A stretch of 8,014 nt of DNA from Deltaproteobacteria bacterium (GTDB lineage: Bacteria > Desulfobacterota > Desulfobacteria > Desulfobacterales > Desulfatirhabdiaceae): the NCBI GenBank assembly GCA_026388755.1, contig JAPLJE010000260.1, positions 4,008 to 12,021 of the forward strand, read 5' to 3'. Shown here in pieces: positions 1-6,096 of the stretch. The notes under the pieces are model-generated. The model saw nothing but the letters and a program-made list of their open reading frames with translations, did no database searches and had not been told where the DNA came from. The position numbers and the translations under genes were made by a program. Within the stretch, counting starts at the first letter, position 1, and each line of letters starts with the position of its first letter.

Positions 1-352
1 CCTTGCCGCCCTTGCCCGGCTTGATCAGCCGGCCGACACGGATTTTTCGGGGAAATCCATCTTTTTCCCGAAGCCTGTCCCTTTCCAGAAGCTCATCGAT
101 CGAGCGAAGCTGATTGGCCAGGCAGGTCTGAAAAGCCGATATATTCTGGCCGGTTATATGATCGGCCGGAAGGTCGTGATAACCGTAAATGGATGAAGGA
201 CGACCCCGGGATGGCAAAGAACAACCATCGTCATCAAACAGGATGTGGGCGTTATTGCCGGATGCAATTTCTTCAAGCATGCGCCGATCCTGTTCCTCGG
301 TGAGTCCCCGGGCCTTTAACCGCTCATAGCGTTCAAACAGTTCAGATTTCAT
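1..352 (-). CDS. Unrecognised protein downstream of prkA, N-terminal 117 residues, runs off the window
   Basis: The frame is open from an ATG at 352..350 to the window edge, so the N-terminus is complete and the C-terminus is missing. It begins MKSELFERYERLKARGL, a charged, probably helical segment, followed by an acidic patch (FDDDG, about residues 38 to 42). After that come a SRGRPSSIYGYHDLP stretch and a basic end rich in Gly and Lys (KPGKGGK). No signal peptide or membrane segment is visible. It starts 20 bases after the prkA stop with a GGAG about 9 bases before the ATG, so it very likely shares the prkA transcript. In other bacteria prkA (yeaG) is often followed by a DUF444 gene (yeaH) and a spoVR gene. 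I see no clear match to the start of either in the visible part, so I give no function. It is a soluble-looking, charged protein of the prkA operon. Confidence 0.72.
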   Translation of the reverse strand, partial: MKSELFERYERLKARGLTEEQDRRMLEEIASGNNAHILFDDDGCSLPSRGRPSSIYGYHDLPADHITGQNISAFQTCLANQLRSIDELLERDRLREKDGFPRKIRVGRLIKPGKGGK

Positions 353-372
353 GAAATCCCGCTCCGTGGACG

Positions 373-2337
373 TTATTTCTCATCTTCCTGAGTACAGAAG
401 TATTCGATGGTCTTTTGCGCACAGGTTTTGCAGTAGCCCAGCTTGGTCAGCATGCTCTGGATCATCCGGTCATGCAGTTTTTGATTCTCTTCATTGGTCC
501 GGTTGGCCAGCGCACCAATCAGGCTTCCGGCGCCGGCAATGTCGGATTTGAGCCGCACATCGGTAACCGCCTTGACCAGCTCCAGGTTGTCCATAAAATC
601 ATAATTGGGCTCAACGGAAATTTTCTGGCCATAAATCTTGCGTATGGAGGTTCTGAACGTTTCCCGCTGCTCGCGGGTTTTAAGGCCGATCCGCTCTTCC
701 ACGCTGTTGATATAGCGTTCATCAATTTTCAGGGCCTTCAGCTCTCCGGTTTGAGGATCCTTATATTTCCACATTTTGTCCGGGCCCAGGTTTTCCGCAT
801 CGATTCCGATGATCATGTTCACATAATTCATCACGTCTTTTCGAATGGCCAGCGGTTCATCCATGTAAGCATTGAACATTTCGGTCATGATGCGTTCCCG
901 GTAAAGCCCTTTGGCGGTCTTGAGATCTTCAAGGTATTTGGCCCTGTCATTGGCGTCGCTGACATAGTCCAGAATGATCCGTTCGATGGCGCGGAACACG
1001 TCATAGGCAAACATGCACTGACCTTCGTTGGTTTCCGAACTTTCCACCAGAAGCTGGATGGATCTGCCCACATTTCGCTGGCCCAGGCCTTTTTGGCCGA
1101 ACCGTTTGGTAATGTCCGGATCCTGGCTGAGGGTGTCAATCACTTCGGCCAGGGCCTTGATGCTTTTTTCTCCGGCAACCTCGCCGGCAGCCAGTTTCAT
1201 GGTTTCGACCGGCGTCAGTTTCTCGGAACGGGGAAGCCTGGACAGCACGGCGGCAATGGATGCCGCATAATTGAGGTTGGGGTCCTGATGCAGATATTCC
1301 CGGGTCAGGGTGGTACGGGTCTCGCTGCCAATGGCGTAGGCCGTTAACTCTTTCTGCTGCCGGTAATTGGTATTGTGGGCCACGTAGCTGAGCCTGCACC
1401 GGTCCACGATGGGCGCTTCTTCTTTTTCCGACAGAAAGCGGTTGAATTCGGAGTTGTTGCTGGTTGCAATAATCAAGGTGTCAATCGGCCATTTGAAGCC
1501 GTCGATTTCAATGTTGCGGTTTTGAATCACCCCCAGATATACCTGAACCAGATCTTTTTTGTTTTTGAAAATTTCATCGCTGAAATGAATCCCGCCTCCG
1601 GCAACCCGTGCCAGAGCACCCCGACGCAAATCAAACCGGTAAGGATTGTGGATGTCGCTGATATGCATCAGACGTTGAATAGATTCCTCACCTAGAAGGT
1701 CAACTGCGGAAGAGGTGATTTTATCCTTGGCCGAATATTTTCCGGTAACGGTTCCCAGGCTTTCGATCAGCGGGACCGGAATGATTTCGACATATTCCAG
1801 CATTTGCAGAATATCGCCTGCAGAATGGTTTCGAATATCATTCCACATGTAAGCCGTACAGGCGCCCAGAGGGCGGTAGTTGTCATAAAGGCTTTCGATT
1901 TCGCCGTCCGAAAAGCCGATTTCCCTGGATAAATAAGATTTGTTTTCATCCATGTCATCAAAGAGATTCATGGCCAGAACCACGGGATCTTCGTAGGTCT
2001 GGGACTCAATAGTTGCAATCTTGCCATAGCTTCCCAGCCTGTCCATATGGATAAACCGGAAGGTATATTTTCGGTTTTCATCCTGAAAGAGGAACTGGCG
2101 ATATTTTGTACAAAGGAATTCGACAAAGAAGGTTTTGCCGTTTCCAGGTTCTCCGACCAGAACATAAGCCATTTCCTTCGACGATCCGCCTTCTGCAGCA
2201 TCCTTAACGTATGAAACAAAACTGTTGAGCTCATCATACATGCCGATGATATGTTTTTTCCCGGAACGAAAGATACCGAAATCATAAGTGGTTTTGCCAT
2301 TGACAACGTTAAGCGAGTTGGTTCGACCGTTGTCCAT
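373..2337 (-). CDS. prkA: PrkA-family AAA+ protein (serine protein kinase PrkA / YeaG)
   Basis: A 654-residue cytoplasmic protein, close in length to E. coli YeaG (about 644). Seen in the sequence: Walker A GEPGNGKT at residues 62 to 69, a Walker B-like GGGIHFSDE near 247 to 255, a sensor-1-like LIIATSNNSEF near 288 to 298, and an arginine-containing DRCR at 312 to 315. This is the order of the PrkA AAA domain, and the C-terminal half corresponds to the PrkA C-terminal domain. The family has been described as Ser/Thr kinases acting in stress and sporulation; ATP-dependent protease activity has also been proposed, so the biochemical role is uncertain. The end carries three cysteines (C636, C639, C648; CxxC then C) that might bind metal. 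The frame is open upstream to an ATG at 2490, but GGGGAGGT lies immediately before the ATG at 2337, and the extra 51 residues do not look like PrkA. The next gene follows after 20 bases. A 166-base gap before prkA leaves room for its own promoter. Confidence 0.93.
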   Translation of the reverse strand: MDNGRTNSLNVVNGKTTYDFGIFRSGKKHIIGMYDELNSFVSYVKDAAEGGSSKEMAYVLVGEPGNGKTFFVEFLCTKYRQFLFQDENRKYTFRFIHMDRLGSYGKIATIESQTYEDPVVLAMNLFDDMDENKSYLSREIGFSDGEIESLYDNYRPLGACTAYMWNDIRNHSAGDILQMLEYVEIIPVPLIESLGTVTGKYSAKDKITSSAVDLLGEESIQRLMHISDIHNPYRFDLRRGALARVAGGGIHFSDEIFKNKKDLVQVYLGVIQNRNIEIDGFKWPIDTLIIATSNNSEFNRFLSEKEEAPIVDRCRLSYVAHNTNYRQQKELTAYAIGSETRTTLTREYLHQDPNLNYAASIAAVLSRLPRSEKLTPVETMKLAAGEVAGEKSIKALAEVIDTLSQDPDITKRFGQKGLGQRNVGRSIQLLVESSETNEGQCMFAYDVFRAIERIILDYVSDANDRAKYLEDLKTAKGLYRERIMTEMFNAYMDEPLAIRKDVMNYVNMIIGIDAENLGPDKMWKYKDPQTGELKALKIDERYINSVEERIGLKTREQRETFRTSIRKIYGQKISVEPNYDFMDNLELVKAVTDVRLKSDIAGAGSLIGALANRTNEENQKLHDRMIQSMLTKLGYCKTCAQKTIEYFCTQEDEK

Positions 2338-2503
2338 TTGACCTCCCCTCATAGGAAAATTAGCGCCAAAAGCGCCGTCACCCCCTTCGGTGAATGAAAT
2401 AATACGCGGGGGGGTGAGTTTATGTATAATCAGGTTCGATATCAGAATAGAAACAGTGGACAGGGACAATCCGTCATCTGCTCCATCCACGCTCTGTCAT
2501 CCT
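2338..2503 (-). promoter_or_regulatory. prkA leader and probable promoter region
   Basis: This gap between the AMIN-like gene and prkA holds no convincing gene of its own. On the minus strand it contains a TTATAC (plus 2432..2437) that could serve as a -10 element, but no good -35 lies at the right distance. Further down are an 8-bp inverted repeat and then the strong Shine-Dalgarno of prkA (GGGGAGGT, plus 2341..2348). I see no hairpin followed by a T-run, so read-through from the cyd unit is possible. A separate prkA promoter is an inference from the spacing. Confidence 0.35.
2378..2417 (-). repeat. 8-bp inverted repeat in the prkA leader
   Basis: The arms TCACCCCC (2378..2385) and GGGGGTGA (2410..2417) are perfect complements separated by 24 bases. 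In the prkA transcript they would lie roughly 40 to 80 nt before the start codon and could form a GC-rich stem with a large loop. Such a stem could be an RNA structure or a protein-binding site. Its function is unknown, and a chance origin cannot be excluded because the arms are dominated by a C-run and a G-run. Confidence 0.4.
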
Positions 2504-3313
2504 TCAGGGTTTTTCACGGATAATCATCGAGTATCGGTTATTCTGCTCATAAAACAACTGTTCCACTTCATAGTCATGGTTGGGCACCAGATCTATGACA
2601 ACTCGGGATTTGGGTTCCGGCGGCGGATGAATTCCCGTTCGAACCTGCAAAACATATTTGCCATTAATGGGTATCATCCGTTTAATGGTTTTATCCATCA
2701 GAACATCTGGAAAATCACAGATTATTTTCGGGGTTATTCCTTCAATCACTTGGGTTTGCGGTGGATACGGACCCATTAAAATAATTGTAATCATTTCTGC
2801 GGAAGGCAATGAGAGATCCGACATAATTTCAAGAATTTTCTTGGATGAACTGGTATTGACAGAATCTTTCGGAGAAAGTGGCGCGCTTTTTAAATGGGAG
2901 CCGGCGACTGATCTGGGGGCGGCTTTGGTTGCTGTTTTGGCAGATTTTTCTTCTCTATTTTGTTTATCTCGAACGTCTGATTGAGGGGGTTCCACCTTAT
3001 CGGCGGAATGGTCAACCGTGGATGTCGGTTGTTCTAAAACTGGTGGATCAATATGAGATGAATTTCCGGTAGAAACAGCTTGCTGTTCAGGCAGGGATTG
3101 AACATCTGACAGCCCAGTCGGAGATAATTCCTTCGTAGAGGGAGGAGGAGGGGGCGGGATTTTATAATGAAAGGGGGTAGAGATCGAAGGCAATGGTTCA
3201 GAGCCATAAAGGATGCCATCAAACGGAATCTGCTCAAACAGAAAAAGTATCGACCCCAACAACAAAATACCTCCTGTTCTCAAAACGATCTGTTTTATAC
3301 GGGTAAATATCAT
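2504..3313 (-). CDS. Membrane-anchored, proline-rich protein with C-terminal AMIN-like domain
   Basis: A 269-residue protein. Residues 1 to 10 are basic (FTRIK), and about 8 to 26 form one hydrophobic helix (GGILLLGSILFLF), so it is probably anchored in the inner membrane with the rest in the periplasm. Residues 38 to 155 are a low-complexity linker rich in Pro, Ser, Lys and Glu, including six prolines in a row at 53 to 58. Residues about 174 to 266 look like an AMIN domain: beta-strand-like segments including KIICDFPDVL, YVLQVRTG and RVVIDLVP, ending with YSMIIRE. AMIN domains target periplasmic or secretion proteins to the envelope and peptidoglycan. The start is set by AGGAGG (plus 3321..3326) seven bases before the ATG at 3313. 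An upstream ATG at 3379 lies inside cydB and has no such site. The gene begins 46 bases after cydB with no terminator between, so it is probably co-transcribed with cydAB. The TM, Pro-rich linker and periplasmic domain order resembles TonB, but the end is not a TonB domain. The AMIN call comes from pattern recognition, without a profile search. Confidence 0.75.
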   Translation of the reverse strand: MIFTRIKQIVLRTGGILLLGSILFLFEQIPFDGILYGSEPLPSISTPFHYKIPPPPPPSTKELSPTGLSDVQSLPEQQAVSTGNSSHIDPPVLEQPTSTVDHSADKVEPPQSDVRDKQNREEKSAKTATKAAPRSVAGSHLKSAPLSPKDSVNTSSSKKILEIMSDLSLPSAEMITIILMGPYPPQTQVIEGITPKIICDFPDVLMDKTIKRMIPINGKYVLQVRTGIHPPPEPKSRVVIDLVPNHDYEVEQLFYEQNNRYSMIIREKP

Positions 3314-3359
3314 ACGTATGCCTCCTGAACGTAACAAACCGACAATATTATTGAAACCA

Positions 3360-4355
3360 TTATTCATATCCTTCCCCATAAATGATTTTGCCCTGAAATA
3401 CCCGATAGCTGTAAAAGATATATCCTAGAACTACCGGCAGAATCAATGCCACTCCCCAGAGGGTAAAGGAAAGGGTTTCGCTCTGAGAAGCAGCCTCATA
3501 AATCGATACGCCGGGAAGGATGGCGAAGGGGAAAATGGCAGACTGCAGGGCAAGGTAAGCCGACAAAAACACCATCAGACTCCATATAAACGGCTGGGTT
3601 TCACTGCGTTTTTTCAGATGCGCAAACAAAAAGACAAACGATATTAATCCCAGAACCGGAAAGATCCAAACAACATACACTCGTGGCTTGCTAAACCAGG
3701 CGTCAATAATTCCCGAATTGTGATAGGGAGTCCAGATAAAGACCGTTGCGATAAAAAGCGCAACAGCGCAGGCAGCCAGAAATGCCTGGCGATATGCGCG
3801 CGCCTGGACCGGACCCGTGGTTTTGATAATGACATAGGTTGAACCCAGAAGAACGTACCCGGTGACCAGCGCAATACCGGCCATGATTGAAAACGGTGTC
3901 AGCCAGTCAAAGGGACCACCGGCAAACAGATTGTCCTGGACCTGAATTCCTGAAATATACCCTCCCAAGGTCATCCCCTGGGCAAAGGCAGCGATAAAGC
4001 TTCCCCAGAAGAAGGCATGATTCCAGATCTGTTTTTTACGGGAATGGGCTCGAAATTCAAAGGCGACTCCTCGAAAAATCAGTCCGAATAAGAACGTGAA
4101 CAGCGGGATATACAGGGCACTGAACAGCACCGTGTAAATCATGGGGAACGAAGCAAAAAGCGCGCCGCCTCCAAAAACTATCCATGTCTGATTGGCATCC
4201 CATACCGGCGCAATGGTTCCGATCAACACGTCTTGCTCCGTTTCGTTTTCAGCGCTGAAAAACAGCAGGCCGACGCCCAGACTGAATCCATCCAGCAGGA
4301 CATAGAGAATCACCACCAGCCCAACCAGAAATACCCATAAATGAATCAGATTCAT
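3360..4355 (-). CDS. cydB: Cytochrome bd-type quinol oxidase subunit II
   Basis: A 331-residue, highly hydrophobic inner-membrane protein with several predicted helices, of normal length for CydB. It partners CydA in the terminal oxidase that reduces oxygen to water with electrons from quinol. Near the N-terminus are LLDGFSLGVG (D22) and APVWDANQTW (D53), which correspond to the conserved acidic residues of the proton pathway in CydB. The family's usual DGFDLG appears here as DGFSLG. GLIFRGVAFEFR is typical of the CioB-like (cyanide-insensitive oxidase) branch. The start ATG overlaps the cydA stop as ATGA (4355..4352), a classic sign of translational coupling, and a GAGG lies just upstream. 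The AMIN-like gene follows after 46 bases. The gene is intact, whereas its partner cydA is frameshifted. Membership of the CIO-like branch is inferred from motifs. Confidence 0.95.
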   Translation of the reverse strand: MNLIHLWVFLVGLVVILYVLLDGFSLGVGLLFFSAENETEQDVLIGTIAPVWDANQTWIVFGGGALFASFPMIYTVLFSALYIPLFTFLFGLIFRGVAFEFRAHSRKKQIWNHAFFWGSFIAAFAQGMTLGGYISGIQVQDNLFAGGPFDWLTPFSIMAGIALVTGYVLLGSTYVIIKTTGPVQARAYRQAFLAACAVALFIATVFIWTPYHNSGIIDAWFSKPRVYVVWIFPVLGLISFVFLFAHLKKRSETQPFIWSLMVFLSAYLALQSAIFPFAILPGVSIYEAASQSETLSFTLWGVALILPVVLGYIFYSYRVFQGKIIYGEGYE

Positions 4356-5721
4356 GCATCCGCCTCTTTTTCTTTGTTAAACACTCTTGCGTCTGTTGGT
4401 AACAGAAATCCGGAGGTAAGCTGTAGATGCGGTATCGGGCTGGTAAGATCCGGTCCACTGTGAAGGGTTTTCAGGGTAAAATAAAAATAGCTTCCGCCCA
4501 GGACTGTAAAGAAGATCACGAACATCGCCAGCGACCAGACCACATTTCCGGCGGCAATGGGAGAACCGCTGTCCTGAGTTCGCATCAGGCCATAGACAGT
4601 CCATGGCTGACGACCGAGTTCAACCGTGATCCATCCGATAATGGTAGCCACAAAGCCAAGGGGCTGGATGGCAACCAGGCTTTTATAAAACAGCGGCGTG
4701 TCAAACAGGCGTTTTTGTAAGGCCAGCACTCCCGCCCAGATCATTACTGCCACAAACAAGAATCCGATGCCGACCATGATTCGAAAACTCCAGAAGGTTA
4801 CTGCGGCATTGGGACGGTCTGATTTTGGGAATTCCTTCAGCCCTGAAACCTTTCCATTCAGAGAATGAGTGGTCAACAGGCTCAGCATGTTGGGGATGGT
4901 GATTTCAAAATGGTTTTTTTCGGCAGCCATGTCCGGAAAGGCAAACGCCACAAACGCGGCTCCGCCCTGGGTATTGGTATTCCAATGGGCTTCCATTGCC
5001 GCCAGCTTGGCAGGCTGATATTGAGCAACATTTTGGCCCTTGAAATCTCCGACAACCGCCTGAAGGGGAGCAATCACTGCAGCCATCACCAGCGCAATGG
5101 ACAGGGAACGCTGGTAGAAGAGATCATTTTGTTTTTTCAGGAGAAACCAGGCGCAGATCCCTGCCACAGCAAAGGCGGCTGTTTCGTAGGATGCCAGAAG
5201 CATGTGTGTCAGGTGTGTGGGAAATGAGGGATTGAATATGGCATTCGCAAAACTTGTGACCCGGAATCGTCCGTCAATCAGTTCATAGCCGGCCGGAGTC
5301 TGCATCCAGGCATTGGCAGCCATGATCCAGAAGGCGGAAAGCGATGCGCCGACAGCCACCAGACAGGTGGATATGAAATGAACCGCCGGAGACACCTTTT
5401 TCCAGCCAAATAGCATGATGCCCAAAAAACCGGCTTCCAGAAAAAAAGCGGTCATGCCTTCATAAGCCATGAGCGGCGCAAAAACATTGGACACTGCCTG
5501 TGAAAACCGGGCAAAATTTGTCCCGAATTCAAACTCCAGGGTGATGCCGCTGACAACCCCGACAGCAAAATGGATGGCGAAGATTCGGACCCAGAAGCGG
5601 TACATGCGGTAATAAAGCCAACAAGAAGGTAAAGCGCAAGGCCGATGGTCAGGGTGGGAAAAACGATATGAAAGGCGGTAGTCATACCAAACTGGATTCG
5701 GGAAAGCAGGACGACATCCAT
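4352..5721 (-). pseudogene. cydA: Cytochrome bd-type quinol oxidase subunit I, frameshifted by a small deletion in the first helix
   Basis: The true N-terminus is read from the ATG at 5721, with GAGAGG five bases upstream. It gives MDVVLLSRIQFGM and then FHIVFPTLTIGLALYLL, including the heme-ligand His18. At about 5622..5615 the CydA-like sequence jumps to the -1 frame, which continues YYRMYRFWVRIFAIHF to the stop at 4352. The original frame ends at 5452 after 89 codons. In the second frame I see EGMTAFFLE (Glu codons near 5461 and 5437), a His near 5206 matching the b558 ligand, GLKE of the Q-loop (4843..4832), FRIM with the Met ligand near 4777, and GRQPW (4615..4601). Only about 16 residues separate GLKE from FRIM, so the Q-loop is short, as in CIO-like oxidases. 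By comparison with relatives as I recall them, about 13 residues normally lie where only 8 nt remain, which fits a 31-nt loss and the observed frame change. cydB overlaps the stop. The gene may be truly inactivated, or this may be a sequencing or assembly fault. Confidence 0.85.
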
Positions 5722-5821
5722 GGGTGCCTCTCAAAATGCATGGTTATGGCGTAAGGACCCCTTTTTTACCCTCGCGCAAGTGAGGAGACTTGATATGCGT
5801 TGATTGTGACTCAAGGTTATG

Positions 5822-5856
5822 AAAGCTTATGAAATCAGCGGGACAAAATAAGCTTT
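5822..5856. repeat. 9-bp inverted repeat in the cydA-iorA intergenic region
   Basis: AAAGCTTAT (5822..5830) and ATAAGCTTT (5848..5856) are perfect complements with 17 bases between. In the cydAB direction this lies about 100 to 135 bases before the cydA start, downstream of the possible cyd promoter. It could be a spaced operator or a stem in the cyd leader RNA. There is no T-run beside it, so a terminator is unlikely. Confidence 0.5.
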
Positions 5857-5869
5857 GAATCACTTCGCC

Positions 5870-5899
5870 ATAATTAGCGGCTTTAGAGGTATATTTCAA
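5870..5899 (-). promoter_or_regulatory. Possible sigma-70-type promoter for cydAB
   Basis: On the minus strand TTGAAA (plus 5894..5899) matches five of six -35 positions. AATTAT (plus 5870..5875) follows after 18 bases and matches four of six -10 positions. Transcription would start near 5864, giving a leader of about 140 bases before cydA. The -35 lies inside a 14-bp palindrome, which would suit control by a DNA-binding protein. The match is modest, and such elements arise by chance in AT-rich DNA. Confidence 0.3.
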
Positions 5900-5906
5900 G
5901 TGAAAT
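5893..5906. repeat. 14-bp palindrome overlapping the possible cydAB -35
   Basis: ATTTCAAGTGAAAT consists of the arms ATTTCA and TGAAAT around a two-base centre. It overlaps the TTGAAA proposed as the cydAB -35 box. Its shape fits an operator for a dimeric regulator, but I do not recognise the regulator. Confidence 0.4.
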
Positions 5907-5919
5907 TTGACGGTTTTGC

Positions 5920-5949
5920 ATAAAGCCCGATTTCTGCGTTACGCTTTAT
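5920..5949. repeat. 7-bp inverted repeat upstream of the iorA promoter
   Basis: ATAAAGC (5920..5926) and GCTTTAT (5943..5949) are perfect complements with 16 bases between, ending 24 bases before the iorA -35. The arms resemble those of the 9-bp repeat at 5822..5856 (AAAGCTTAT), and the spacers are similar in length (16 and 17). The two might therefore be related sites for one factor. Confidence 0.4.
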
Positions 5950-5973
5950 TCTTCATCAAACTGGAATGCAGGC

Positions 5974-6002
5974 TTGACAGTTTTCAGGGATCCTTATATG
6001 AA
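5974..6002 (+). promoter_or_regulatory. Sigma-70-type promoter of iorA
   Basis: A perfect TTGACA (5974..5979) is followed, after an optimal 17 bases, by TATGAA (5997..6002), which matches four of six -10 positions. Transcription should start near 6009, leaving about 88 bases before the ATG at 6097. The open frame of iorA extends upstream to a TTG that is the first half of this -35 box, which argues against any start that far upstream. Confidence 0.6.
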
Positions 6003-6096
6003 TGTACATAGAGTTGTCCCTTTTTTTCCCAACCCCCATCTTTTTCCGGCAATCCTTGTCGATATGCGAGAATTTTTCCTAAAAGGAGGCCATGTA

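Larger units (their letters stand above)
5722..6096. promoter_or_regulatory. Divergent intergenic region between cydA and iorA
   Basis: These 375 bases between the two start codons hold no convincing gene. They contain a good plus-strand promoter near iorA, a weaker possible minus-strand promoter for cydAB, a 9-bp and a 7-bp inverted repeat, a 14-bp palindrome, and a TTGA-N7-TCAA element at 5800..5814. A region of this size with several dyads between an oxygen-related operon and a ferredoxin enzyme gene is a likely site for regulator binding. I cannot name a regulator from the motifs. The roughly 90 bases before iorA (6003..6096) would be its untranslated leader. Confidence 0.6.

Noticed and set aside
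415..1347. Long plus-strand open frame of 310 codons opposite prkA
   Set aside because: It is the antisense shadow of a well-supported gene and shows no family motifs.
2338..2490. N-terminal extension of prkA to the ATG at 2490
   Set aside because: GGGGAGGT directly before 2337 sets the start, and the 51 added residues do not resemble PrkA. The other in-frame ATG at 2352 has no ribosome site.
3343..3353. AT-rich palindrome CAATATTATTG between cydB and the AMIN-like gene as a terminator
   Set aside because: The arms are five bases of A/T-rich sequence with no following T-run, too weak to stop transcription.
3314..3379. Start of the AMIN-like gene at 3379, inside cydB
   Set aside because: AGGAGG seven bases before the ATG at 3313 is much better, and the protein then begins with a normal basic stretch and membrane helix.
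5722..5734. ATG at 5734 as the start of cydA, giving a single 460-codon frame
   Set aside because: The first 40 residues from that start are not CydA-like, while the ATG at 5721 has a ribosome site and yields the conserved CydA N-terminus in another frame.
5800..5814. FNR-type box TTGATTGTGACTCAA
   Set aside because: The half-sites TTGA and TCAA are seven bases apart, whereas the FNR/CRP-type site needs six between them. It could still be a different regulator's site.
5819..5851. Ten-codon open frame (MKAYEISGTK) that could be a leader peptide or remnant of a dehydrogenase start
   Set aside because: It has no properly spaced ribosome site and no promoter, is very short, and overlaps the 9-bp inverted repeat.
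5974..6096. Upstream starts for iorA (TTG at 5974, ATG at 5998)
   Set aside because: The TTG is part of the TTGACA promoter box, the extra residues show no IorA similarity, and a strong Shine-Dalgarno precedes the ATG at 6097.
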